Shown: positions 33,917 through 42,069, numbered from the stretch's first letter. The stretch is 54,749 nt of DNA from an uncultured bacterium (GCA_946188155.1 CAMHUC010000018.1:1-54749), one strand, 5' to 3'. Notes: generated by a model from the letters alone, not told the origin. Made by a program: numbers and translations.

Positions 33917-34888
33917 ATGGCAAACCAGAATGAAGAAAAGAGAGGAGAACGAGTGATGGAAGTGGAAATCAGAGAGCGGTACATCAACCCCTACACCGAC
34001 TTCGGGTTCAAGAAGCTGTTCGGCACAGAGCTGAACAAGGACCTGCTCATCAGCTTCCTCAACGCCCTGTTCCACGGCAAACTCGAGATTACCGACCTCA
34101 CCTACCTCAACAACGAGCATCTCGGCGACAGCCGACTGGACCGAAAGGCAGTGTTCGACGTCTACTGCCAGCTCTCCGACGGCAGCCGCATCATCGTGGA
34201 GATGCAGAAGGCGGAGCAGGAGTACTTCAAGGACCGCAGCATCTACTACTCCACGTTCCCGATTCGCGAGCAAGTGCCGCAGGGCAAGTGGAACTACCGC
34301 CTGAAGGATGTCTATACCGTCGGCATCCTCAACTTCGTGTTCCCCGACGGCGAGTACCCCGGCGACAGCCTCATCCACGAGGTCAAGCTGAAGGACGTGG
34401 AGGATAACCACGTCTTTTACGACAAGTTGACCTTCGTCTACTTAGAGATGCCGAAGTTCCAGAAGCGCGAGGACGAGTTGGTGACGATGTTCGACAAGTG
34501 GCTCTTCGCCCTGTCCAACCTGCAGCGGCTGCTGGAGCGCCCCAAGGCCCTGCAGGAGCGCATCTTCACCCGCCTGTTCGAGCAGGCAGAGATAGCGAGC
34601 TTCACCCCGACGGAGCGCGAGGAGTACGTGGCCAGCAAGAAGGAGTACTGGGATGCCTACAGCATTGCTGAAACGGCTCTCAAGAAAGGACACGCTGAAG
34701 GACACGCAGAAGGACACGCAGAAGGACTCGCTGAAGGACTCGCAAAAGGCGAGGCTAAAGGTGAAGCTAAAGGCCGTGCGGAAGAGCGCCTCGCTAATGC
34801 CAGAAGCCTGAAGGAGAATGGCGTCCCCATCGACCTGATAGCCAAAAGCCTCCATCTCACTGACGAAGAGCTGAAACAGCTAAAGTAA
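33917..34888 (+). CDS. Rpn family recombination-promoting nuclease / putative transposase
   Basis: About 323 residues from ATG at 33917 (MANQNEEKRGE). The opening YINPYTDFGFKKLFG is the hallmark of PD-(D/E)XK-type Rpn proteins. The nuclease core shows FDVYCQLSDG and IIVEMQKAEQ. The C-terminal third has a run of four-residue units (GHAE, GLAE, GEAK) encoded by about seven 12-bp DNA repeats at 34688-34777, which is typical of the family. Relatives promote RecA-independent recombination or act as toxins against phage; they are not proven transposases. It sits next to a MITE, but a causal link is not shown. Confidence 0.9.
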   Translation: MANQNEEKRGERVMEVEIRERYINPYTDFGFKKLFGTELNKDLLISFLNALFHGKLEITDLTYLNNEHLGDSRLDRKAVFDVYCQLSDGSRIIVEMQKAEQEYFKDRSIYYSTFPIREQVPQGKWNYRLKDVYTVGILNFVFPDGEYPGDSLIHEVKLKDVEDNHVFYDKLTFVYLEMPKFQKREDELVTMFDKWLFALSNLQRLLERPKALQERIFTRLFEQAEIASFTPTEREEYVASKKEYWDAYSIAETALKKGHAEGHAEGHAEGLAEGLAKGEAKGEAKGRAEERLANARSLKENGVPIDLIAKSLHLTDEELKQLK

Positions 34889-34895
34889 GATTCGT

Positions 34896-34920
34896 GTCAG
34901 ATTTTTGAAGATTTTTGTCC
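34896..34920. repeat. 25-bp inverted repeat, left copy
   Basis: It starts GTCAGATTTTTGAAG and is perfectly complementary to 36020-36044. The pair brackets a 1.15-kb gene-poor segment. Its word pattern is that of the palindrome at 21585-21662. Confidence 0.9.
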
Positions 34921-34930
34921 CCCAAACACA

Positions 34931-34965
34931 AGCTGTCACCGACCCATCGCGGGCCGGTGACAGCG
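34931..34965. repeat. AGCTGTCAC hairpin, copy 2
   Basis: A 10-bp perfect stem (GCTGTCACCG with CGGTGACAGC) followed by CGAAAAAC. It shares its stem word with 107-141. It could act as a terminator of the Rpn gene, but lacks a T-run. Confidence 0.55.
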
Positions 34966-35122
34966 AAAAACAATTATTAACCTAATTTACTACTATGTGA
35001 ACCGTCCGACCCTCACGGGCTGCAGCCCACTGCTTTCCATAAACATATTACTATTAAAAATGGAAACTCTATAACCATGTGCCCTGTGGTATAACCTTGA
35101 CAAAATCTCTGTCTAATTCCCA

Positions 35123-35192
35123 CTGTAGGGCGTTTTGCTTGTCAAACGTCGAAACCCAGGCTGGCGGCGTTTGACAAGCAAAAGCCCTACAG
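35123..35192. repeat. 70-bp near-perfect hairpin, possible second MITE type
   Basis: The arms of 25-26 nt begin CTGTAGGGCGTTTTGC and end AAAAGCCCTACAG, with a single one-base bulge. CCCA stands on both sides (35119-35122 and 35193-35196), which may be a 4-bp target duplication or chance. No second copy was seen here. Confidence 0.7.
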
Positions 35193-35230
35193 CCCATCCG
35201 TTTTGACATGAATCTCGTCGACACAACACA

Positions 35231-35890
35231 TTAGCGATTGATGCGGGGCGTTCGGATGCCGGTACTCTCCGGCTCCAGTGCCACGATGGTGTTGGGGCGG
35301 AAGGGCGAGTCCTGGCGGTAGGTCTTCAGCACGCGGCCCTGCCATGCGTAGGGATAGCGACTGTCGCCGGCGACGGCGATGACGTGGAGCGCACGGTAGG
35401 CGGCAGCTACCACGGGTATGTAGAGATGCCGGTAGGCCGAAGTGCCGCTGAGGTTGACCCGCAGTGTGTCGTAGGAGTAGAATATCTCGTTGGGTGCTAA
35501 CTGTGCCCCGGGTTCCAGCACAGCGTCGAAGGTGCCGCTAAGGGGTTCGCCGTCGCCCTCCTCTGGAGCTGTCTCGACTCCTTCAAGGTCGGTGTAGTAG
35601 TGTGAGGTCAGCACCAGTGTCCGTGCGTCGGCAGGCAGTGTCGACACGTCCACCCGTAGCAGGGCCGTCAGGCCGTTCATCTCCGTCTCCAAGCTGCCGT
35701 CGCTGCCAAACGTGGCCGTGCCCCAGAAGGGCACCGGCATGCGCGACTGCCCCTCCTGTGCTCCGACCTCGTCGGCAACATAGTCTTGTGGAATTGTGAC
35801 CGACAGTTTTGCAACTCTATCGGATGTTGCGGAAAGGCCGTAGATGTCTAAAATCTTTGGGGCGAGCTGGCGCTCGGAGGGGAGGGACAT
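35231..35890 (-). pseudogene. 5'-truncated exported-protein gene remnant
   Basis: The open frame gives 219 residues with good codon use over most of its length. It has no signal peptide, and its first residues (MSLPSERQLAPKI) are encoded by the first unit of a 66-69-bp tandem repeat. The body (TATFGSDGSLETEMNGLTALLRVDVSTLP, spoken here as two blocks around residue 65) resembles N-terminal regions of Prevotella surface or fimbrillin-like proteins. I cannot name a family. The 5' end appears to have been replaced by repeat DNA. Confidence 0.55.
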
Positions 35891-36012
35891 AAATCTTATT
35901 TAAAATCTGAGATAAAATCTATTAGGGGCGAGCTGGTGCTCGGAGGGAGAGAGGAACATAAATCTTATTTAAAATCTGAGATAAAATCTATTAGGGGCGA
36001 GCTGGCGCTCGG
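35859..36012. repeat. 66-69-bp tandem repeat
   Basis: GGGGCGAGCTGG starts at 35859, 35925 and 35994, each followed by a CGCTCGGAGGG-type block; the first two go on with TAAATCTTATTTAAAATCTG. About 2.3 units. It forms the 5' edge of the truncated gene, and the last unit runs into the right 25-bp inverted repeat. Confidence 0.9.
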
Positions 36013-36019
36013 AGGGGAA

Positions 36020-36044
36020 GGACAAAAATCTTCAAAAATCTGAC
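36020..36044. repeat. 25-bp inverted repeat, right copy
   Basis: Starts GGACAAAAATCTTC. It is the exact reverse complement of 34896-34920. Confidence 0.9.
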
Positions 36045-36100
36045 GCAAATCTCTCGGCGCCGTACTCTGCGGCCCTCAGCGTCTCTGCGCGAGAACTTAA

Positions 36101-36232
36101 TAATTAATGAGAAATTCGTGTTCAATTCATGGCAATTCGTGTTTACATAAAAACATATAATTATCACGAATTGAACACGCGCTCGAGCTCTGCTCGCTTG
36201 CTACCGAAGGGACGCAAGAATTTCTCATTAAT
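36101..36232. repeat. Palindrome with a clean 39-bp insertion in one arm
   Basis: The left arm contains ATTAATGAGAAATTCGTGTT and CAATTC. The right arm is its complement but is interrupted exactly between CGTGTTCAATTC and ATTAATGAGAAATT (in complement) by 39 bp at 36180-36218. The insert contains CTTGCTACCGAAGGGACGC, a version of the core-2 sequence. Confidence 0.75.
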
Positions 36233-36276
36233 ATTATAAAGGTAATATTGTGATCTACTTATCTGGCAGGATTAAT

Positions 36277-36325
36277 ATTTGTGGATGAGATTTGTGGTAA
36301 TTAGTGGCAATTTGTTTCCAAAAAC
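36277..36325. repeat. ACAAATTG-family solo arm
   Basis: ATTTGTGGATGAGATTTGTG followed by GTAATTAGTGGCAATTTG matches the right arm of copies B and C. No left arm is present nearby. Confidence 0.7.
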
Positions 36326-36332
36326 AAAGCAC

Positions 36333-37556
36333 TTATCTCCTGACGCTCTTCTGACGGTTGCTGATGACGATGCCGCGGGTGTGCCCTGTGGCGGGCGCTC
36401 CGCCGACGGTATAGGCCCGCTCGTGACTTTCGGCGACGCGGCGTGCCGACTGTACGGCAGTAGGCGTGGGCCTGACGTCGGGGCCGTAGATGGTGGTCCA
36501 GTCGTCACGCATCGACACGGTCACCCAGCCGTTCTGCTCGCATGCCGTGCGGCACTTCTCTGCCTTGGCCGCATTGCCCAGCTCGCGCTCCACGTCGTCG
36601 CATAGCAGGCAGAATGCCATCGAGGGATAGCTGTTGCCCGTGGTGACGAACTCAAACATCGGATAGTCGCCCGACGAGTTGCCGAATGTAAGGATGGGCT
36701 TCTGTCCCAGCTGCCGGCTCATGATGTCCACCTTGCTCCATTTCGTGCTCTTCTGCTTGAAGAGACCGCGCACCACGCGCTGGCCCTTCAGGTCGTCGAA
36801 GCCGTAGGTCTCCATGATGACGGGCGTCTGCCATCCGAACTCCTCGGCCTTGCCCTCCGGCACATAGTGAATCTCGGAGCCCATCACCTGGTAGCGGGCG
36901 ATGGGCAGCACGCCGTCGATGAGCGGGCGGAGCATGTCCTGGGCCGTTCCGCTACAGACGTACACCTGGAAGTCGTTGGCCACGAGGTAGCTGACCACCT
37001 CGATCATCGGCCAATAGAGCGCCGTGCCCCATGTCAGGCCCTGCAGGCCCTCGCATGGCTTGTCGAGGAAAGCCTTCATCCAGGCATCCATCTCGGCCGG
37101 TGTCATGCCTTTGAAGATCTCTGCCTGCACGTACTGTGCCCTGTCGTCCATCTCGCGGTCTATCAGTTGCGGGTCGTACATGCCGGCCTTGGCAGCCTCT
37201 CCGAAGCTGCGGAGTTCGTCGGTGGGCGTATACCCCGGGTCGTCGAGCAGGCGGTGTAGCATCACCAGCCAATTCATGTAGAAGGGAGCCGTCTCGCAGA
37301 GCAGCGTGCCGTCCATGTCGAACACGGCCAGGCGGTCGCTGACGGGCACGTAGTCGTCGCTGCCCTCGGTGGTAACGGCCGTCACAAACGCCTTCAGCTG
37401 CGCCAGCGAGGGGGCGTCGCTCTTCCAGTACTGGAAGTTGCCTTCCTTGCCAACTCGTATCTGTGCCAGCTGCTCGCGTGTGGGCTGTGCCGACAGTTCT
37501 GAAAGACTGCAGCATAGTAGGGTGGCGGCAAGCACCCAGTTCAATAGTTTCTTCAT
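36333..37556 (-). CDS. Exported HAD-family phosphatase (phosphoserine-phosphatase-like)
   Basis: 407 residues with a signal peptide ending ELSAQ (residue 24). The HAD motifs are FDMDGTLL (about residue 77), VCSGTAQDM, and FGNSSGDYPMF with the closing acidic pair. Such periplasmic or surface HAD enzymes hydrolyse small phosphomonoesters; the substrate is not evident. The C-terminus (YTVGGAPATGHTRGIVISNR then QKSVRR) follows the same YxxxG, RGIxIxN pattern as the tails of the MBG protein and endonuclease I. It is downstream of nadB on the same strand, about 50 nt away. Confidence 0.85.
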   Translation of the reverse strand: MKKLLNWVLAATLLCCSLSELSAQPTREQLAQIRVGKEGNFQYWKSDAPSLAQLKAFVTAVTTEGSDDYVPVSDRLAVFDMDGTLLCETAPFYMNWLVMLHRLLDDPGYTPTDELRSFGEAAKAGMYDPQLIDREMDDRAQYVQAEIFKGMTPAEMDAWMKAFLDKPCEGLQGLTWGTALYWPMIEVVSYLVANDFQVYVCSGTAQDMLRPLIDGVLPIARYQVMGSEIHYVPEGKAEEFGWQTPVIMETYGFDDLKGQRVVRGLFKQKSTKWSKVDIMSRQLGQKPILTFGNSSGDYPMFEFVTTGNSYPSMAFCLLCDDVERELGNAAKAEKCRTACEQNGWVTVSMRDDWTTIYGPDVRPTPTAVQSARRVAESHERAYTVGGAPATGHTRGIVISNRQKSVRR

Positions 37557-37609
37557 GTCGTTAAGTATTCGTTAAATAATAGTTGCGGGGAGCCGTGCCT
37601 GGCGGTCAG

Positions 37610-39283
37610 TCATTCCAGGTCTGTCCGAGGTCCCAGTGCGGCATCTTCCAGAGTCTGGTCTTCTCGCGGGGCAGGTCGAACTCCTTGAGGCTCGGCAGGC
37701 TTGTCGTAGGCATGCAGGGGATAGTCGGTGGTGAAGTGGAGGCCTCGGCACTCCTTTCGCTCGAGTGCCCACCGGGTGATGAGGTAGCCCACGTTGATCA
37801 TGTTGCGCAGCTCGCAGATGTCGCGGCTTGCCTTTACGCGCTTGAAGAGTCGCTCGGTCTCCTCGTAGAGCATGTCGAGGCGGTCCCAGGCTCGGTGGAG
37901 ACGGAGGTCGGAGCGCACGATGCCCACGTAGTTGGACATGATCTGGTTGACCTCCTTGACCGACTGCGTGATGAGCACCTTCTCCTCGTTGGTCATGGTG
38001 CCCTCGTCGTTCCATTCGGGCACGCGCTCGTTGAAGTCGTAGAGGTCTACTGACTGCAGGGAGTCCTTGGCTGCGGCATCGGCATATACCACGGCCTCGA
38101 TGAGCGAGTTGCTGGCCAGTCGGTTGCCGCCGTGCAGTCCTGTGCATGAGCACTCGCCGAGGGCGTAGAGTCGGTCGATGGATGTCTGTCCGTTGAGGTC
38201 TACCTTGATGCCTCCGCACATATAGTGGGCCGCAGGGCGCACGGGGATGTAGTCGGTGGTGATGTCGATGCCTATGGAGAGGCATTTCTGGTAGATGTTG
38301 GGGAAGTGGTGGCGCGTCTCCTCGGGATCCTTGTGGGTGACGTCGAGGCATACGTGGTCGATGCCGTGGATCTTCATCTCCTTGTCGATGGCGCGAGCCA
38401 CGATGTCGCGTGGAGCCAGCGATAGGCGTTCGTCGTACTTCTCCATGAACGTCTCGCCGTTGGGCAGCTTCAGCACGCCGCCGTAGCCTCGCATGGCCTC
38501 GGTGATGAGGTAGGCCGGGTGGGTCTCCTTGGGGTTGTGGAGCACGGTGGGGTGGAACTGTACGAACTCCATGTCGGCCACGGTGCCCTTGGCGCGATAG
38601 ACCATGGCGATGCCGTCGCCGGTGGCGATGACGGGGTTGGAGGTGGTCAGGTAGACGGCTCCGCAGCCTCCGGTACACATGACGGTAATCTTGGCCAGGT
38701 AGGTGTCTACTTTCTCCGTATCGGGGTTGAGCACGTAGGCCCCGTAGCAGTGGATATGCGGCGAGCGACGGGTGACGCGCACGCCGAGGTGGTGCTGTGT
38801 GATGATCTCCACGGCGAAGTGGTTCTCCTTGATGTCGATGTCGGGACAGGCTCTGACGGCCTCCATCAGTCCGCGCTGAATCTCGGCCCCGGTGTCGTCG
38901 GCATGGTGGAGGATGCGGAACTCGGAGTGCCCGCCCTCGCGGTGGAGGTCGAACTCGCCATTCTCCTTCTTGTCGAAGTTGACGCCCCACTGCACCAGCT
39001 CGCGTATCTGCTCCGGTGCCCGTCTGACCACCTGCTCCACAGCCTGCCGGTCGGAGATGTAGTCGCCGGCAATCATGGTGTCCTCGATATGCTTGTCGAA
39101 GTTGTCGAGTTCGAGGTTGGTGACACTGGCCACGCCGCCCTGTGCAAACGAGGTGTTGGCCTCGTCGAGTGAGGTCTTGCAGATGAGACACACGCGGCCC
39201 TTCTTAGCCCGGGCCACCTTCAGGGCATAGCTCATGCCGGCCACGCCGGCGCCAATGACAAGGAAATCGTACTTGTAAACCAT
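37610..39283 (-). CDS. nadB: L-aspartate oxidase, with an apparent 3' frameshift
   Basis: FAD-dependent oxidation of aspartate to iminoaspartate, first step of NAD synthesis. Motifs: VIGAGVAGMSYAL (FAD), FAQGGVAS, HREGGHSEFRILH, and ALGECSCTGLHGGNRLASNS. Start MVYKYDFLVIG at 39283 is chosen; the frame extends upstream to 39385, but the -7 box TACCTTTG (39313-39306, minus strand) lies within that stretch. The last 27 codons look wrong. Removing one base near 37693 restores LKEFDLPREKTRLWKMPHWD followed by LGQTWND, with G/C-ending codons and a stop at 37606. The annotated end (EPQGVRPAPRED onward) has poor codon use. Most of the enzyme is intact. Confidence 0.93.
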   Translation of the reverse strand: MVYKYDFLVIGAGVAGMSYALKVARAKKGRVCLICKTSLDEANTSFAQGGVASVTNLELDNFDKHIEDTMIAGDYISDRQAVEQVVRRAPEQIRELVQWGVNFDKKENGEFDLHREGGHSEFRILHHADDTGAEIQRGLMEAVRACPDIDIKENHFAVEIITQHHLGVRVTRRSPHIHCYGAYVLNPDTEKVDTYLAKITVMCTGGCGAVYLTTSNPVIATGDGIAMVYRAKGTVADMEFVQFHPTVLHNPKETHPAYLITEAMRGYGGVLKLPNGETFMEKYDERLSLAPRDIVARAIDKEMKIHGIDHVCLDVTHKDPEETRHHFPNIYQKCLSIGIDITTDYIPVRPAAHYMCGGIKVDLNGQTSIDRLYALGECSCTGLHGGNRLASNSLIEAVVYADAAAKDSLQSVDLYDFNERVPEWNDEGTMTNEEKVLITQSVKEVNQIMSNYVGIVRSDLRLHRAWDRLDMLYEETERLFKRVKASRDICELRNMINVGYLITRWALERKECRGLHFTTDYPLHAYDKPAEPQGVRPAPREDQTLEDAALGPRTDLE

Positions 39284-39305
39284 CGCTAAAATCAGTTTTA
39301 TGGTG

Positions 39306-39313
39306 CAAAGGTA
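39306..39313 (-). promoter_or_regulatory. -7 box of nadB
   Basis: TACCTTTG on the minus strand, 23 nt before the start codon. The standard -33 position falls in the GAAGAAT heptamer array, and no TTTGG is present. Confidence 0.6.
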
Positions 39314-39327
39314 CAAAATAAAACGAA

Positions 39328-39402
39328 GAATGAAGAATGAAGAATGAAGAATTTGCTGCCGCGACGCAAAATTCTCAACTCTCAACTCTCAACTCTCAAC
39401 TT
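39328..39402. repeat. GAAGAAT heptamers, core 2, then CTCAACT heptamers
   Basis: Three to four GAAGAAT words, the core TTGCTGCCGCGACGCAAAAT, then four CTCAACT words. The block lies between the divergent nadB and dacB -7 boxes and occupies the -33 region of both. Confidence 0.9.
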
Positions 39403-39409
39403 TTATTCG

Positions 39410-39417
39410 TACCTTTG
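39410..39417 (+). promoter_or_regulatory. -7 box of dacB
   Basis: TACCTTTG, 11 nt before the ATG at 39428. No -33 box is found; CTCAACT heptamers stand there. Confidence 0.6.
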
Positions 39418-39427
39418 CACCAAGAAT

Positions 39428-40696
39428 ATGAAGAAACTGCTGATTTTATCTTATATCATGTGTCTCGCAGCGGGGCTGTCGGCACAGACGGAGGCAGAGC
39501 TGCTGGAGCTGCTCAAGCCCGTGGGTACGGTGCAGGCTGACACCGTGTCGCTCGACACGCTGATGAACGGCTCGGCCATCGCCGCCAAGCCGTGGCCTGA
39601 GGATCTGCAGGCCCGGCTGGACCTGCTGATGCAGGAGCCGCTGCTCAGGAAGACCCAGTTAGGACTGCTGGTGTACGACCTGACGGCCGACTCGGTGGTC
39701 TACCGCCAGGGTGAGCGCCAGACGCTGCGCCCCGCCTCGACGATGAAGCTGGTGACGGCCATCACGGCCCTCGACAAGCTGGGTGCCGACTATCAGCTGC
39801 GCACCTCTTTATATTATACCGGGCGGGTGAGCAACCGTACGCTGACGGGCAACCTGTACTGCGTGGGCGGCATGGACCCGCAGTTTGAGAAAGAGGACAT
39901 GCGGGCCTTTGCCGAGAGTCTGCGTAAGCTGGACATCGACACCATCCGCGGCCAGCTGGTTGCCGACTACTCGATGAAGGACGAGTCGCGGCTGGGCGAG
40001 GGCTGGTGCTGGGACGACGACAACCCCGAGCTGTCGCCGTTGCTCATCGAGCGTAAGGACCGTTTCCTGGAGAGCTTCCTCGTGGAGCTTCGAACGGCAG
40101 GCTTCTACGTGGATGCCCCCTTTGCCGAAGGCTCACTGCCCAACGGTGCGGTGATTCTCTGTAGCCGTTTCCACTCGCTGGAGCAGATCCTGACGAAGAT
40201 GATGAAGGAGAGCGACAACCTGTATGCCGAGGCGGTGTATTATCAGATAGCCGCATCGGGAGGCGTCAGGAGGGCATCGGCCGACAAGGCCCGTCAGTGG
40301 GAGCGTAAGCTCGTAGGCCGCATAGGGCTCAATGCCGGAGAATATAAGTTTGCCGACGGCAGCGGACTGTCGCTCTACAACTATGTGACGCCCGAGCTGA
40401 TGGTGCGCCTGCTTCGCTTCGCCTGGCAGGAGCCCGACATATACACCCGATTGCTGGCCACGCTGCCGATAGCCGGCGTGGACGGCACGCTGGAGAAGCG
40501 CATGCAGAAGACGCTGGCCCAGGGCAATGTCAGGGCCAAGACGGGCACACTGACGGGCATATCGAGCCTGGCGGGCTACTGCACGGCAGCCAACGGCCAT
40601 CAGCTCTGCTTCTGCATCATCAACCAGGGCGTGATGCGGCAGGCCAGCGGACGCAGTTTCCAGGACAAGGTGTGCGCGGCGCTGTGCATGCCGTAG
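39428..40696 (+). CDS. dacB: D-alanyl-D-alanine carboxypeptidase/endopeptidase (PBP4 class)
   Basis: About 422 residues with a signal peptide ending GLSAQ. The three active-site motifs of S13 peptidases are present: ASTMK (SxxK), SDN (SxN) and AKTGT (KTG). It trims or cuts peptidoglycan cross-links in the periplasm. The start at 39428 follows the -7 box; an in-frame ATG at 39344 is in the heptamer array upstream of the promoter and is rejected. The MscS-like gene follows after a repeat array. Confidence 0.93.
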   Translation: MKKLLILSYIMCLAAGLSAQTEAELLELLKPVGTVQADTVSLDTLMNGSAIAAKPWPEDLQARLDLLMQEPLLRKTQLGLLVYDLTADSVVYRQGERQTLRPASTMKLVTAITALDKLGADYQLRTSLYYTGRVSNRTLTGNLYCVGGMDPQFEKEDMRAFAESLRKLDIDTIRGQLVADYSMKDESRLGEGWCWDDDNPELSPLLIERKDRFLESFLVELRTAGFYVDAPFAEGSLPNGAVILCSRFHSLEQILTKMMKESDNLYAEAVYYQIAASGGVRRASADKARQWERKLVGRIGLNAGEYKFADGSGLSLYNYVTPELMVRLLRFAWQEPDIYTRLLATLPIAGVDGTLEKRMQKTLAQGNVRAKTGTLTGISSLAGYCTAANGHQLCFCIINQGVMRQASGRSFQDKVCAALCMP

Positions 40697-40710
40697 GGAG
40701 GGGGCGGATT

Positions 40711-40779
40711 ACGGAATAACGAAATAACGGAATGACGGAATAACGAAATAACGGAATGACGAAATAACGAAATAACGAA
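40711..40779 (+). repeat. AATAACG-word array before the MscS-like gene
   Basis: About eight words (GAATAACG, AAATAACG, GAATGACG). The last word is followed directly by the ATG of the channel gene. Confidence 0.9.
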
Positions 40780-41934
40780 ATGGAGGATATACAGATATTT
40801 GTGGAGAGAATGGTTGCGGCCTGCGGCATCACGGGTGATGCCGTGGGGCTGATTACGCACGCGGCACTTATCCTGATAGTCATCCTGCTGGCAGCAGGGG
40901 CCGGGCTGCTGTGCCGACGGCTGATAGTGCCGCTGCTGACGAAGGTGACCTCGAAGACTGAGGCCCGTTGGGATGACGTCATCTTCAACGAGCGGGTGCT
41001 GCTGTCGGCCTGTAGCATTGTCCCCGCCATCGTCGTGTGGCAGCTGCTGCCCTGGACCTTCTACGACTATCCCGTGATGCGGGAGCTGCTGAAGCGGCTG
41101 ACGGCCATCTACATCACCGTCATGTCGGTGCGCACCGTCATCGTGTTCATCGACTCCTTCAAACAGTTGGAGAACGGCAAGCGCACAGCCCGTCAGCAAT
41201 ATCTCTACTCGCTCTGCGGGGTGCTGAAGATAGTGATGATCTTCGTCGCCGTCATCATGGTGGTGGCTATCATTGTCGATAAGGACCCCTCGACGCTCTT
41301 TGCCGGGCTCGGTGCTGCCTCGGCCATCCTGATGCTGGCCTTCCAGGACACCATCAAGGGGCTCGTGGCCGGCATCCGTCTGACGAACAACGACATGCTT
41401 CACATTGGCGACTGGATAACGGTGCCCTCGGCAGGAGCCAACGGCAGGGTGGAGGAGATTACGCTGACGATGGTGAAGGTGCGCAACTTCGACAATACCA
41501 TCGTCACCCTGAGTCCCCAGGCGCTTGTTGACGGCTCTTTCCAGAACTGGCTCGGCATGGAGGAGGGCGAAGGGCGGCGCCAGACGCGCAAGGTGTACTT
41601 CGACTTCCGCTCGCTGAGAACAGAAAACCCGGATAATCCGGAAAATCCGGAAAATCCAGGAAAGCAGCCCACTACCACCAACATCACCCGCTTCCGCCAC
41701 GACATCGAAGAGTGGCTCCGCAAGAACCCCAAGGTGGTAAGCAATAAGACCATCCTAGCCAAGCAGAGCGAGACGCTGCAGGCCAGCGGCTGTTGCGTGG
41801 AGATTGTGTTCTGGCTGAAGGCCAAGGATGCCCTTACCTACGAGCACGACACGAGCGACATCATGGAGTACATCTATGCCAAGGCCAACGACTATGGGCT
41901 GCGTATCTACCAGCCTGTTGTGAGTGAAAAGTGA
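40780..41934 (+). CDS. MscS-family mechanosensitive ion channel
   Basis: 384 residues. Membrane helices are at about 25-48, 72-95, 102-120, 140-165 and a pore-lining helix near 172-195 (LFAGLGAASAILMLAFQDTIKG). The MscS beta domain has GDWITVPSAGANGRVEEITL and a VRNFDNTIVTLSPQAL motif. It relieves turgor after osmotic downshift. Residues about 283-294 (NPDNPENPENPG) come from 9-bp CCGGAAAAT repeats in the cytoplasmic domain. Translation starts straight after an AATAACG array. Confidence 0.93.
   Translation: MEDIQIFVERMVAACGITGDAVGLITHAALILIVILLAAGAGLLCRRLIVPLLTKVTSKTEARWDDVIFNERVLLSACSIVPAIVVWQLLPWTFYDYPVMRELLKRLTAIYITVMSVRTVIVFIDSFKQLENGKRTARQQYLYSLCGVLKIVMIFVAVIMVVAIIVDKDPSTLFAGLGAASAILMLAFQDTIKGLVAGIRLTNNDMLHIGDWITVPSAGANGRVEEITLTMVKVRNFDNTIVTLSPQALVDGSFQNWLGMEEGEGRRQTRKVYFDFRSLRTENPDNPENPENPGKQPTTTNITRFRHDIEEWLRKNPKVVSNKTILAKQSETLQASGCCVEIVFWLKAKDALTYEHDTSDIMEYIYAKANDYGLRIYQPVVSEK
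41626..41660 (+). repeat. 9-bp CCGGAAAAT array inside the MscS-like gene
   Basis: Words CCGGATAAT, CCGGAAAAT, CCGGAAAAT and CCAGGAAAG in frame, encoding Asn-Pro-Asp/Glu. Confidence 0.9.
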
Positions 41935-41957
41935 AGAGTGGAAAGTGAAGAATTCCT
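41924..41957 (+). repeat. GTGAAGA-word array after the MscS-like gene
   Basis: GTGAAAA, GTGAAGA, GTGGAAA, GTGAAGA. It starts within the last codons of the channel gene (VSEK) and includes its stop codon. Confidence 0.75.
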
Positions 41958-42017
41958 TTCAGTCGCTCCGCTTCGTGAAAGCGTGCCTTTGGGCCGAGCG
42001 GCTGCCGCCCTCCCAAT

Positions 42018-42069
42018 AGCTAAATAATAAAATCGTCAATAAATAGTAAATCCGTAAATAGTAAATAGC
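42018..42069 (+). repeat. AAATAGT-word array before serB
   Basis: Words such as TAAATAG, TAAATCC and GTAAATA end one base before the serB ATG. TAAATAG also precedes the trkA start on the minus strand (54663-54678). Confidence 0.8.

Larger units (their letters stand above)
34889..35230. other. Gene-free stretch between Rpn and the truncated gene
   Basis: Holds the left 25-bp repeat (34896-34920), the AGCTGTCACC hairpin (34931-34965) and a 70-bp hairpin (35123-35192). Nothing else is recognised. Confidence 0.7.

Noticed and set aside
35231..35890. Intact small secreted protein gene
   Set aside because: No signal peptide is present, and the N-terminus is encoded by a tandem repeat unit. A truncated remnant fits better, although expression cannot be ruled out.
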